Shown here in pieces: positions 18,202 to 28,233 of a DNA stretch of 64,000 bases. The notes beneath the pieces were generated by a model. It was not told the origin of the DNA, made no database searches, and was given only the letters and a program-made list of their open reading frames with translations. Numbering within the stretch: position 1 is the stretch's first letter; every line of letters starts with the position of its first letter. The stretch spans positions 639,522 to 703,521 of the forward strand of contig UBZT01000009.1 in NCBI GenBank assembly GCA_900470155.1. Reading direction: 5' to 3'. The stretch is from Hyphomicrobiales bacterium. Lineage in GTDB: Bacteria > Pseudomonadota > Alphaproteobacteria > Rhizobiales > Rhizobiaceae. Both the position numbers and the translations under genes were made by a program.

Positions 18202-18879
18202 TTACGGCGCCTTGCCGGAAGCCGTGATGTTGTCGAGAAGCATCTGGGCACGGTTCGCAACATTGCGCGGCGCCTCGGCATCCTCGGTGATCTGTTCGAA
18301 CCATTCGCGGGCCCGGGTCATGTCGCCGGCCTTGTAGGCGGCAAGACCAAGCGCTTCGCGCGCAGCATGACGCATGGCATTGGTCGGCGTCGCCATGGCT
18401 TCGACTTCGGCGGACACCTGCTCATAGGTACCGGCATCGACCAACAGCCAGGCTGCGCGGATCTTCGCCGTGTTACGAATGATTTCCGGAACCGCCGTAT
18501 CCTGGCTGATTGCCTGGAACGAGGCAACGGCCGCAGGCAGATCGCCTTTCTGGCCGAGAACCGTTGCAGCACGGAATCGCGACAGCACGCCGTAAGCGCC
18601 GTAGCCGTCCTGCTCAAGCGCCTTCAAGGCAGCTTCCGCCTCGTCGTTCTTGCCCTGGTCCGCAAGGCTGAGGGCCGCCAGGAACTTGTCGCCGGCATCC
18701 GACGCCTGGGTCGAATGCCAATGGTTCCACAGCCGGTGCCCGGCCGTGCCGACAACGATCAGGACCGCGGCGGCGATAATGAGCCGGCTGTAGCGCTTCC
18801 AGGCATTGCGCACCTGATCGGAGCGCAGCTCCTCGTTCACTTCGCGGATAAAGCTGTCGTTGTTGTCAACCATACTCAT
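18202..18879 (-). CDS. YfgM-type TPR protein, ancillary SecYEG translocon subunit family
   Basis: 225 residues with one N-terminal membrane anchor (about 30-50, [19 protein letters not shown]) and a periplasmic TPR_21 domain (about 60-220). In E. coli YfgM sits at the SecYEG/PpiD translocon and helps periplasmic chaperone traffic. The gene lies just before der, the same neighbourhood as in E. coli (yfgM-bamB-der) but without bamB. ATG 18879 is given; ATG 18873 (two codons in) has better spacing from a GGGA site. Confidence 0.85.
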   Translation of the reverse strand: MSMVDNNDSFIREVNEELRSDQVRNAWKRYSRLIIAAAVLIVVGTAGHRLWNHWHSTQASDAGDKFLAALSLADQGKNDEAEAALKALEQDGYGAYGVLSRFRAATVLGQKGDLPAAVASFQAISQDTAVPEIIRNTAKIRAAWLLVDAGTYEQVSAEVEAMATPTNAMRHAAREALGLAAYKAGDMTRAREWFEQITEDAEAPRNVANRAQMLLDNITASGKAP

Positions 18880-18980
18880 TCCCGGACACTGCCGGCCTTT
18901 CCATGCATTTCACTGCGTGAGCGGCCTTCTAACCGATTTTTGCCCGCTTGTAAGGGGAAAACCGCCAAAAGGCTAACGGC

Positions 18981-19559
18981 TCACATGGCAAGCGGTGCAA
19001 CACCGATCAAGATCTCGTGCAGCCAGAAGGTGATCAGTGCCCACAAGGCGATACCGCCGACCACGGCATAGATGTCGAACCGGGTCGAGACGAAGGCTTG
19101 CGGCGTGATCTCACCGGCCCGAAGACGGCGCTTGTAGTTGATCCGCAACACCACGCCCCAGGCGAGAAACGCGACAAACAGCAGGACCGAGCGAAGATCG
19201 CCGTTCGACAGCAGATGCGCCAGCGCCCAGATCTTCACCGCCAGCACAATCGGATGTTTGGTCTTCATGGCGATGTGACCGGCCGGCATCAGGCCGGCAA
19301 CCAGACAGATCGAGGCAAACAGCATGAGCGTGACAGTCAGGTGGTTCATGCCCATGGGCGGGAACCAAAGATTGACGATCGGTGCCGCCGCATAGCCCCA
19401 GACCAGCACGGCCAGCGAACCGATGCTCATGACCGAATGCAGCCCGCCCCATCCGCCGCGTCCCAGTTTCGCAATCATCGCCTGGCGAAAGCCCGGAACG
19501 ACGACGCGGATCATATGGACGCCTATGAACAGGATGATACCGAGAATCAGGAGCGTCAT
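18981..19559 (-). CDS. NnrU family membrane protein
   Basis: 192-residue polytopic protein with about five to six hydrophobic segments. The start MTLLILGIILFIGVHMIRVV and the segments GLHSVMSIGSLAVLVWGY and KHPIVLAVKIWALAHLL are those of the NnrU family. NnrU was first linked to nitrite/nitric oxide metabolism in Rhodobacter, and relatives include isoprenoid-modifying methyltransferase-like membrane proteins. No denitrification gene is adjacent, so its role here is open. An AAAGG site precedes ATG 19559; the 12-codon upstream extension is less likely. Confidence 0.85.
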   Translation of the reverse strand: MTLLILGIILFIGVHMIRVVVPGFRQAMIAKLGRGGWGGLHSVMSIGSLAVLVWGYAAAPIVNLWFPPMGMNHLTVTLMLFASICLVAGLMPAGHIAMKTKHPIVLAVKIWALAHLLSNGDLRSVLLFVAFLAWGVVLRINYKRRLRAGEITPQAFVSTRFDIYAVVGGIALWALITFWLHEILIGVAPLAM

Positions 19560-19685
19560 CTGCAAGAACCTTTCGATTGAGAATGGCAAAGCCATACTGG
19601 TCCGGGCGGTGAAATTCCAGTGCGTTCAAAGCTTCGCCGCATTTGGATGAAAGGACGCCTGCATTGATTTTTGTCAGGCCAAAGC

Positions 19686-20732
19686 ATGTTGCGTTCGATT
19701 TTCGCCATTTCTCTTGCGCTCGCCGCGTCCAGCGCCGTCGCCGAGCCGCATAGCCCTGCGACAATCGGCCCGGCATCGGGGGGCAAGCCGGGCGTCACGA
19801 CAGGACCGCAAAAGCCGAAACAATTGCTGCTGATTTCCTTCGACGGCGCGCATGACAACCGGCTCTGGCAACGCAGCCGGGCGATCGCAAAGCGCGCCAA
19901 TGCCCACTTCACCTACTTCCTTTCCTGCACGACGCTAATCCCGCGGGAGCGCGCCGGCAGTTACAAAGCACCCGGCAAGAAGGCCGGTCGCTCCAATATC
20001 GGCTTTGCACCCACGGTTGCCGATGTGACGGCACGTCTCGACAATGTCTGGAACGCCCATCTGGAAGGCCATGAGATCGCCAGCCATACCTGCGGTCATT
20101 TCGACGGCAAGGACTGGTCCAGACAGGACTGGCTGACGGAGATGGCAACATTCGACCGCGTGCTTGCCAATGCCTGGAAGGACAATGGCCTCGCCGATCG
20201 TGAACCGGCCGAATGGGCGGATTTTGTCGGAAACAATATCGTCGGTTTCCGCGCACCTTATCTGTCGGCGCCCAAAAGTCTCTACGAGGCAGAGCGGGAC
20301 CATGGCTTCCGCTATGACGCCAGCCCCGTCACCCGTGATCCGCTTCTGCCCACTCTGGAGGGCTCTGTGACCCGCTTCGGCTTGCCGCTGATCCCGGAAG
20401 GCCCCAAGCAGCGCCGCATCGTTGCGATGGACTATAATCTGTTCATCCGCCACTCCGCCGGCATGGATCATCCGAGCAAGGCGGCCGAGTTCGAGGCGCG
20501 CAGCTACGACGCCTTCCGCGCAGCCTTCGACAAGCAGTATGAGGGAGACCGCGTTCCCCTGCAGATCGGCCTGCATTTTGTCGAGATGAATGGTGGCGCC
20601 TATTGGGCCGCCATGGAGCGGCTGGTCGGCGAAGTCTGCCACAAGCCGGACGTCGCCTGCGTCACCTATGCCGAAGCGCTCGACCTGCTGCAAAAGCAAA
20701 GTGGCCGGAACCCGGCCACTTCGTCGTTTTAA
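19686..20732 (+). CDS. Secreted polysaccharide deacetylase family protein
   Basis: 348 residues, with a signal peptide (about 1-20, MLRSIFAISLALAASSAVA). The NodB-homology (CE4) domain starts at LLLISFDGAHDN; the metal-binding HTCGH motif (about residues 134-138) is intact. The usual TFDDG motif is replaced by SFDGAHD, so the catalytic base arrangement departs from classical chitin or peptidoglycan deacetylases. A late HF-ended hydrophobic strand (IGLHFVEMN) fits the family. The substrate is unknown; cell-wall glycan is plausible. The ATG 19686 is preferred over an upstream TTG because the signal peptide begins there. Its last codons form half of the terminator. Confidence 0.82.
   Translation: MLRSIFAISLALAASSAVAEPHSPATIGPASGGKPGVTTGPQKPKQLLLISFDGAHDNRLWQRSRAIAKRANAHFTYFLSCTTLIPRERAGSYKAPGKKAGRSNIGFAPTVADVTARLDNVWNAHLEGHEIASHTCGHFDGKDWSRQDWLTEMATFDRVLANAWKDNGLADREPAEWADFVGNNIVGFRAPYLSAPKSLYEAERDHGFRYDASPVTRDPLLPTLEGSVTRFGLPLIPEGPKQRRIVAMDYNLFIRHSAGMDHPSKAAEFEARSYDAFRAAFDKQYEGDRVPLQIGLHFVEMNGGAYWAAMERLVGEVCHKPDVACVTYAEALDLLQKQSGRNPATSSF
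20699..20730 (+). terminator. Terminator overlapping the end of the deacetylase gene
   Basis: AAGTGGCCGG (20699-20708) and CCGGCCACTT (20712-20721) form a perfect 10-bp stem with a 3-base loop, then CGTCGTTTT. The whole stem lies inside the last eleven codons of the gene. It may also stop transcripts of the convergent bacA gene. Confidence 0.75.
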
Positions 20733-20765
20733 AACGCGGATTGGGTGGATGGCATCCGCCCCCGA

Positions 20766-22043
20766 TCAGGGACGGTTCGCCCCCATCTCGCCTTCGTCCG
20801 CTTCGCGCTCCAGATAGCGCTGATCGATTTCCGGCAACGGCTCGTTGTCGATTGCCGCTTCGAATGCGCGCAGGCGCTTGTGGATCGACAGCAGCTCGAC
20901 AATCGTCGGCCAGACATTGACCAGATACTGGAACGAGTTCGACACCTGCCCGAAGGCCGTGGCGATCTGCTGGTAGATACCATAGGTGATCTTCACGGCA
21001 ACGATGGTCGGCACCAGCATGAAGATCAGGAACAGCGCGTCTGCCTGCCCATAAAACGAACGCGCCAGGTTGAAATACGTGTAGTGGAAATAGAGCCGGA
21101 AATAGTTTTTCCGGACGTTGGAGAACAGCTCCGCAATGGTCAGCGGCTGGGCCCGGTTGGCATTGTCCTCGCCATAGACGAGTTCCTTGCGGTAGGCCGC
21201 CTCGACGCGCTGGTTGCGGAATTCCAGGCCTGGAAGCTTGATACCGACAAGCGCCAGAAGTGCGGTTCCGAACACCGACCAGATCAGCGCAAGCCAGAAC
21301 AGGCTGTGCGGCACGGCCCCGATGATCGGCAGCTCGGTCACATAGCTGGACAAGACGAAGAGGATCGGCAGGAAGGCGATGAGGTTCATCACCGCATCGA
21401 TCAGGCTGACGCCGAGACCCTCGAATGTCGAGGCAAAACGCATCGTATCTTCCTGCACACGCTGCGATGCGCCTTCGATATGGCGCAGCTTCTGCCACTT
21501 CGACATGTAGTATTCGTTCATCGCGGTGCGCCAGCGGAAGATGTAGTGGCTGACGAAGAAGCGAACGATGACAAAGACGAAGACGTTCAGGAAGGCGATG
21601 CTCCAGAACGTGATCATCAGGCTGTAGAAATCCCCGGTCGTAATCCCCGGCTTGCCCTGCAGCGCGTTCTGCAGCAAGTCGCCGAAGGGCCGGCGCCAGT
21701 TGTTCAATAGAACCGAGACCTGCACGTCGAAATAGGTGGTGAAGATGATGAACATCGTGCCCCAGATCGACCAGAACCGCCACGGATGATCCTTGGCGTA
21801 GAACTGCCAGAACAGGCCGAAGGCGAGCGACCAGACTGCGGCATAGATATAGAACCACAGGTAGGAATTGGTCAGGAAGAAGGTGAGGTTGATGATCGGC
21901 TCGGCGTCGGCGGGCGGAGGCGGAAGGCCAATGGCTGTGCCCATCTGTTCGCCGAAGAAATACCAGACGAGAACAGAAAGAAGGGTCCAGACAACGAAGG
22001 ATGAGAAGAACAGTTTGGGCTTCGGAAAGAAGGATTGAAACAC
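20766..22043 (-). CDS. bacA: Peptide transporter BacA/SbmA
   Basis: 425-residue inner-membrane peptide importer, about seven to eight membrane segments, driven by the proton gradient. The start [15 protein letters not shown] and the run [28 protein letters not shown] are diagnostic of SbmA/BacA. In Sinorhizobium, BacA takes up nodule-specific cysteine-rich and other antimicrobial peptides and is needed for symbiosis; in Brucella it is needed for chronic infection. The start codon is GTG at 22043, in register with the E. coli SbmA start. It converges on the deacetylase gene. Confidence 0.95.
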   Translation of the reverse strand: MFQSFFPKPKLFFSSFVVWTLLSVLVWYFFGEQMGTAIGLPPPPADAEPIINLTFFLTNSYLWFYIYAAVWSLAFGLFWQFYAKDHPWRFWSIWGTMFIIFTTYFDVQVSVLLNNWRRPFGDLLQNALQGKPGITTGDFYSLMITFWSIAFLNVFVFVIVRFFVSHYIFRWRTAMNEYYMSKWQKLRHIEGASQRVQEDTMRFASTFEGLGVSLIDAVMNLIAFLPILFVLSSYVTELPIIGAVPHSLFWLALIWSVFGTALLALVGIKLPGLEFRNQRVEAAYRKELVYGEDNANRAQPLTIAELFSNVRKNYFRLYFHYTYFNLARSFYGQADALFLIFMLVPTIVAVKITYGIYQQIATAFGQVSNSFQYLVNVWPTIVELLSIHKRLRAFEAAIDNEPLPEIDQRYLEREADEGEMGANRP

Positions 22044-22174
22044 GGAAAGCTGCTTTCGTGAGGTGTCGGGACAGTCTTGGAGGTCGGCCGAACCTAGGGC
22101 AGAACCTCAACGCCAGCAATGCCATCGCCTAAATGTGGCGGAATTACCCGCAGCTATTCACAGTTACCAAACCT

Positions 22175-23362
22175 TCATTTTTCAGCGCGCCGAAGAACCA
22201 GCGGAAGCACCAGCAGGAACGACACGGCCAATACGGCCGCCGCCAGCAGCGTCGGCGCGGCGAAGCTTCCACTGCGCTCGGCCAATGTACCGGCAACGAC
22301 CGGGCCTACGATTTGGCCGATCCCGAAGGCAGCAGTCATCAGCGCCAGAGCCCGGCGCGGGCTGTCGGGTGCCAGCACCCGGCCGAGCCGCAGGCCGTAG
22401 GCGGTGACGGTCATGAATGTCAGGCCAAGCAGCAGGCCGCCGACCAGCGGTGCCACCGACGCAGGCAGGGCAACGGTTGCCGCCACTCCCACCGACTGGA
22501 TCAGCAGCGCCGCACCATAGGCGGCAAACAGGCCGATCCGCGCCATCACCGGCCGCCAGAGAAAGAGGGAGGCGGCAGCGGCAAGTCCCGTCACGAACCA
22601 GGTGAGAAACTCGATGTACGGCCCGGCATTGGACATGCGCGCCATCGTGACGATGAAGGTCGCCGTGACCACGTAGCCGAAGCCGAAAAGTCCATAGGAC
22701 AGGGTCAGCAGGATGAGCGGCCGGCGCCAGACGAGCGCCGGCTCCGCGGCAGGCCCGCCTGCCCGCGAGGGCGCGTGCGGCAGCAGCCACCAGACAAGTG
22801 CGAGAAGCACCAGCGTCACGCCCGCGCTATAAAGCCAGTCGAGCCGCCAGGGCGCCGATCCCTGCTCGTTGAGCCTTGAGGCGATGAAGACGACGAGCGA
22901 GGAGAGCGCGATGCCAAATCCCACGCCGCCGAAATGCACGGCCTGGGCAGGCTCGCCGCCCCGCGCCGCTGCATGCGCCAGCACGATCGACGAAATGAAG
23001 ATCATCGAGAAGGCGCTGGCGACGCCGGCTGCGAAGCGGATCAGGATGAAAACAACGACATCGCTGGTCAGGCCCATGGCCACCAGCAGCATTGAGCTTG
23101 CAGCAAGGGCAGCAAGCCCGATTGCCCGCTCACGCCCCGCCGCCCAGCCATAGGCGGCAAGCACCGCACCGACCAGGTAACCGACAAAATTGCCGGCGGC
23201 GATCAGCCCGGCATCCGACGAAGACAGCGGCAGGCCACTGATCATGCCCGGCAGAATCGGCGTAAAGACGAAACGTCCGAAACCCATGGCCGCGGCCATG
23301 GCAAGTGCTCCCGCGATCGCTGTCGTTGCGAGATTGACGTCTTTCGGATGTTTATCCTTCAT
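22175..23362 (-). CDS. YbfB/YjiJ-family MFS transporter
   Basis: 395-residue major facilitator protein, about 12 membrane segments. The first segment contains MAAAMGFGRFVFTPILPGM, characteristic of the YbfB/YjiJ (MFS_4) group, with GNFVGYLVGAVLAAYGW in segment two. Substrate unknown. The frame remains open 87 codons upstream, but those residues have no membrane protein character, so the ATG at 23362 (MKDKHPKD) is chosen. It is a single-gene unit upstream of bacA on the same strand with a 131-bp gap. Confidence 0.85.
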   Translation of the reverse strand: MKDKHPKDVNLATTAIAGALAMAAAMGFGRFVFTPILPGMISGLPLSSSDAGLIAAGNFVGYLVGAVLAAYGWAAGRERAIGLAALAASSMLLVAMGLTSDVVVFILIRFAAGVASAFSMIFISSIVLAHAAARGGEPAQAVHFGGVGFGIALSSLVVFIASRLNEQGSAPWRLDWLYSAGVTLVLLALVWWLLPHAPSRAGGPAAEPALVWRRPLILLTLSYGLFGFGYVVTATFIVTMARMSNAGPYIEFLTWFVTGLAAAASLFLWRPVMARIGLFAAYGAALLIQSVGVAATVALPASVAPLVGGLLLGLTFMTVTAYGLRLGRVLAPDSPRRALALMTAAFGIGQIVGPVVAGTLAERSGSFAAPTLLAAAVLAVSFLLVLPLVLRRAEK

Positions 23363-23542
23363 GAGGCCGCTTATCGCATCGCACAAAGCAGGCGACAAAC
23401 AAGTATTGCTGATGCCATCCTTCACAGACTTGAATGTGGAAAAGGCCCCAGCGACGCCACGGCAAACAGCCGTTCGCAATCGCCGGCTTGCTCTTGCTGC
23501 AGAATTCGCTAGTTGAGGGGCAAATATCCAAGGAGTACCGCC

Positions 23543-23773
23543 ATGAGCGATCTGACCCTGCAGCAGGCCATAGACAACATCTACGTGTCGATCAACAAAG
23601 ACAACGAAGACCTGGATCTCCACGTCGCCGCACTCAAAGCCGCCATGGCGAAGGAAGGTGTCAAGGAAGCCGTCTTCGAACCGGCAAAGCTTGCACAGTC
23701 CAACCGCCAGGGCCGCAAGATCATGCAGTCCTTCTTCCGCAAGAAAGGCATATCGATCAGCTTCTCAGCCTGA
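23543..23773 (+). CDS. Conserved-looking small hypothetical protein
   Basis: 76 residues; AAGGAG at 23530-23535 lies 7 bases before the ATG, a strong start. The protein is soluble and mostly helical: LTLQQAIDNIYVSINKDNEDLDLHV then a basic C-terminal part (NRQGRKIMQSFFRKKG). No family recognised. It is divergent from the MFS gene and converges on map, with a GC-rich hairpin between the latter two. Confidence 0.75.
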   Translation: MSDLTLQQAIDNIYVSINKDNEDLDLHVAALKAAMAKEGVKEAVFEPAKLAQSNRQGRKIMQSFFRKKGISISFSA

Positions 23774-23786
23774 GACTGACGAACCG

Positions 23787-23809
23787 CGCCGGCGGGCGAA
23801 CCGCCGGCG
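23787..23809. terminator. Hairpin between convergent small gene and map
   Basis: CGCCGGCGG (23787-23795) pairs exactly with CCGCCGGCG (23801-23809), loop GCGAA. No T tract on either side, so it is a possible bidirectional pause or stop rather than a classical terminator. Confidence 0.5.
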
Positions 23810-23815
23810 GATCAA

Positions 23816-24568
23816 TCAATCCGCCAGCGTCAGCACCAGCGGTCCGTTGCGGGTGACGACAATCGTGTGTTCGAACTGCACCGTCGGAGCGCTTGGCTCG
23901 CTGAACAGCGTCCAGTTGTCCTTCTCGCCATCCTCGGCCCAGATGCCGCCGAGCGACAGGAAGGGTTCGACGGTGAACACCAGTCCCTCCTCCATGATCC
24001 GCGTCTCGTCCGGATCCGGCCAGGTCGACAGTTCCTTCGGCTCTTCATGCAGCGAACGACCGACGCCATGGCTCGCCAGGTTCTGGATCAGCGTGTAGCG
24101 GTTCTTCTTGGCGAAGGCCCCGATCGCATTGCCGATATTGGCCATCGGCTGACCGGTCTTGATCTGGTTCAGGCCGACCCACAGCGCCCGCTTGCCGTCG
24201 CGCACCAGCCGTTCGATCTTCGCCGTGCCCGGTGGCACGATGAAAGACGAGCCGGTATCGCCAAAGAAGCCGTTCTTCTCGGCGGAGACATCGATATTGA
24301 CCAGATCGCCCGCCTTGATCACACGGTCCCCGGGAATGCCATGGGCCACTTCCTCGTTGACACTGATGCAGGTCGCGCCTGGAAACTCGTAGCAAAGTTC
24401 CGGCGCCGACCGCGCACCATTGTCCTCGAGGATCTTGCGGCCGATCAGGTCCAGTTCGCGCGTGGTGATCCCAGGCTCCAGTGCAGCCGCCATCGACTTC
24501 ACGGCAACGGCACAGAGCCTGCAGATGTCTTTCAGATGGTTGAGGTCTTCATCGTTCTGGACGATCAT
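23816..24568 (-). CDS. map: Type I methionine aminopeptidase
   Basis: Removes initiator methionine from new proteins; 250 residues. All metal and catalytic residues of the pita-bread fold are present: His76, Asp93, Asp104, His167 (in ASHGVGRSLHE), Glu201 (in FTVEPFLS) and Glu233 (in QFEHTIVV). It lacks an N-terminal extension. Rhizobia usually have a second, longer Map elsewhere, so this may be a paralogue rather than the essential copy; that cannot be tested within the window. Confidence 0.9.
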   Translation of the reverse strand: MIVQNDEDLNHLKDICRLCAVAVKSMAAALEPGITTRELDLIGRKILEDNGARSAPELCYEFPGATCISVNEEVAHGIPGDRVIKAGDLVNIDVSAEKNGFFGDTGSSFIVPPGTAKIERLVRDGKRALWVGLNQIKTGQPMANIGNAIGAFAKKNRYTLIQNLASHGVGRSLHEEPKELSTWPDPDETRIMEEGLVFTVEPFLSLGGIWAEDGEKDNWTLFSEPSAPTVQFEHTIVVTRNGPLVLTLAD

Positions 24569-24615
24569 CTTGGTCTTTCAACCGCAGTGGCGCGCAAATC
24601 TCGAGTTTCGGCTGA

Positions 24616-25698
24616 TTACGCAGCCGAAGCCTTCGACGTCAACGTCTGACGCACCAGCGGCGCCACTTTTGTGCCGTAGAGCTCGATGCCGCGCATGATA
24701 TCCTTGTGCGGCATCGGGCCAATCGCCATCTGCAGCAGGAACCGATCGTTCTTGAAGATCGCATGCTGGGCGACGATCTTTTCCGCCATGGTTTCCGGAT
24801 CGCCGACAAACAGCGCGCCACGCGGACCACGCGACGCGTCGAATTGTGCCCGGCTCGTCGGCCCCCAGCCGCGCTCGCGGCCGATGCGGTTCATCACCTC
24901 GGCCTGCGGCGCATAGAAGATATCGGCGGCCGATTCGGTCGTGTCATGCACGAAGCCGTGTACGTTGATGCTCGTCTTCAGCGTGGCGGCATCGACGCCC
25001 GCCTTGGCGGCACTCTGGCGATAGAGGTCGAAAAGCGGTGCGAAACGATGCGGCTCGCCGCCGATGATCGCAAGTGCCAGAGGCAGGCCGAGATAGCCGG
25101 CGCGTGCGGCTGACTGCGGGGTGCCGCCGATCGCAATCCACAACGGCAGCGGATCCTGCAGCGGCCGCGGATAAACGCCGCGCCCCTTGATCGGCTTGCG
25201 GGTCTCGCCTTCCCAGTTGACCACTTCGTTCTCGCGGATCTCCATCAGCAATTGCAGTTTTTCGGCAAACAGCAGGTCGTAGTCCTCGAGTTCATAGCCG
25301 AACAGCGGGAAACTCTCGATGAAGGACCCGCGCCCCGCCATCATCTCGACGCGGCCGTTCGACAGCAGGTCGACGGTGGCAAACTGCTGGAAGACGCGCA
25401 CCGGATCATCCGAACTCAGCACAGTCACGGCGCTCGAAAGACGGATGGTCTTCGTCTGCACAGCCGCCGCCGCCAGGATCGTTGCCGGAGACGACGCCAT
25501 GTAGTCCGGGCGGTGATGCTCGCCTAGCCCGAACACGTCGAGGCCGACTTCATCAGCCAACTTGATCTCTTCGAGCAGTTCATCCACCCGGCGCTTGGCC
25601 TCGGCACCCTTGTTGGCCGCATTCGGATCGACGTCTGCAAATGTATAAAGGCCAAGTTCCACGATGATGCTCCGGTGACGTTTGTTTGGTTCTGACAT
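24616..25698 (-). CDS. LLM-class flavin-dependent oxidoreductase (luciferase-like monooxygenase)
   Basis: 360-residue TIM-barrel FMN-dependent monooxygenase-like protein. The segments LGLYTFADVDPN, DEVGLDVFGLGEHHRPDY and RVEMMAGRGSFIESFPLFGY match the CE1758-type group of luciferase-like proteins. The physiological substrate is unknown. The frame stays open to 25791, but the family start is near MSEPNKRHRSI at 25698; the ribosome site is weak for either. It is divergent from bdhA, with 195 bp between starts. Confidence 0.85.
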   Translation of the reverse strand: MSEPNKRHRSIIVELGLYTFADVDPNAANKGAEAKRRVDELLEEIKLADEVGLDVFGLGEHHRPDYMASSPATILAAAAVQTKTIRLSSAVTVLSSDDPVRVFQQFATVDLLSNGRVEMMAGRGSFIESFPLFGYELEDYDLLFAEKLQLLMEIRENEVVNWEGETRKPIKGRGVYPRPLQDPLPLWIAIGGTPQSAARAGYLGLPLALAIIGGEPHRFAPLFDLYRQSAAKAGVDAATLKTSINVHGFVHDTTESAADIFYAPQAEVMNRIGRERGWGPTSRAQFDASRGPRGALFVGDPETMAEKIVAQHAIFKNDRFLLQMAIGPMPHKDIMRGIELYGTKVAPLVRQTLTSKASAA

Positions 25699-25893
25699 AG
25701 GGTTTTTCGATGCGGCGTCAAAGAGGCCCGCGTCGAACACTGTGTCGCATTTCCGGTACTGGGCGATCCTGACCTTGCCGGGCTGCGGCAAAACGTCGTT
25801 GCGTGGGAACTTCCTTTGGGACTAACCTTTGTCTTCGCGGGCGCAACATAACGCCCGTCATCCATCGGCATTCGTCGAAAAGGAATCAATCTG

Positions 25894-26667
25894 ATGAAAA
25901 GAACAGTCGTCGTAACCGGCTCCACCAGCGGCATCGGCCTGGGCATTGCCCGCGCCTTCGCGGCCGACGGCGCCAACGTGGTGATCAATGGCTTCGGTGA
26001 TGCGGCCGAAATCGAGAAGATCCGCCAATCGCTGGAAATAGCCGGCGGCAAGGCGCTCTATCACGGCGCAGACATGTCGAAAGCCGCTGAAATTGCCGAC
26101 CTGATCGTCACGGCCGAGCGCGAATTCGGCGCGGTGGACGTACTCGTCAACAATGCCGGCATTCAGCACGTCGCCCCGGTCGAGGAATTCCCGATCGACA
26201 AATGGGACCTGATCATCGCCATCAACATGTCGAGCGCCTTTCATACGATTCGCGCCGCCATTCCCGGCATGAAGGCGAGGAAGAAGGGCCGCATCATCAA
26301 CATCGCCTCGGCCCACGGCCTCGTCGCCTCGCCCTTCAAATCCGCCTATGTCACCGCCAAGCACGGCATTCTCGGCCTGACGAAGACGGTTGCACTGGAG
26401 ACCGCCCGCGACGGCATCACGGTGAACGCCATCTGCCCCGGCTACGTGCTGACGCCGCTGGTCGAAAAGCAGATCCCCGATACCGCCAAGGCTCGCGGCA
26501 TCTCGGAGGATCAGGTGAAGAACGACGTCATGCTGCATTTGCAGGCGACCAAGGAATTTGTCGAAGTGGACCAGGTCGCAGCCCTCGCGCTCTATCTCGC
26601 AAGCGACGCGGCCGCCCAGGTGACCGGCACCTCGATATCGATTGATGGTGGCTGGACAGCACAATAG
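25894..26667 (+). CDS. bdhA: 3-hydroxybutyrate dehydrogenase BdhA
   Basis: NAD-dependent short-chain dehydrogenase that oxidises D-3-hydroxybutyrate to acetoacetate, the step that reclaims carbon from poly-hydroxybutyrate. 257 residues; the TGxxxGIG cofactor motif starts at residue 9, NNAG at 86-89, catalytic Ser139, Tyr152 and Lys156 (SAYVTAKHG). The HLQATKEFVEVDQVA stretch is typical of BdhA. AAAAGGAA precedes the ATG. It heads bdhA-xdhA-xdhB-xdhC, the arrangement known in Sinorhizobium meliloti (bdhA-xdhA2-xdhB2), linking PHB use and xanthine oxidation in one transcript. Confidence 0.94.
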   Translation: MKRTVVVTGSTSGIGLGIARAFAADGANVVINGFGDAAEIEKIRQSLEIAGGKALYHGADMSKAAEIADLIVTAEREFGAVDVLVNNAGIQHVAPVEEFPIDKWDLIIAINMSSAFHTIRAAIPGMKARKKGRIINIASAHGLVASPFKSAYVTAKHGILGLTKTVALETARDGITVNAICPGYVLTPLVEKQIPDTAKARGISEDQVKNDVMLHLQATKEFVEVDQVAALALYLASDAAAQVTGTSISIDGGWTAQ

Positions 26668-26761
26668 ACTTGAAAGATTGCGCTGCGCCGCCCACCATCG
26701 CCAAAATGGGCGACGCAGCCGCGGTCCGGCAGCCGGACATCAACGGGGACACGATCCATAC

Positions 26762-28231
<1,470 letters not shown>

Positions 28232-28233
28232 TC

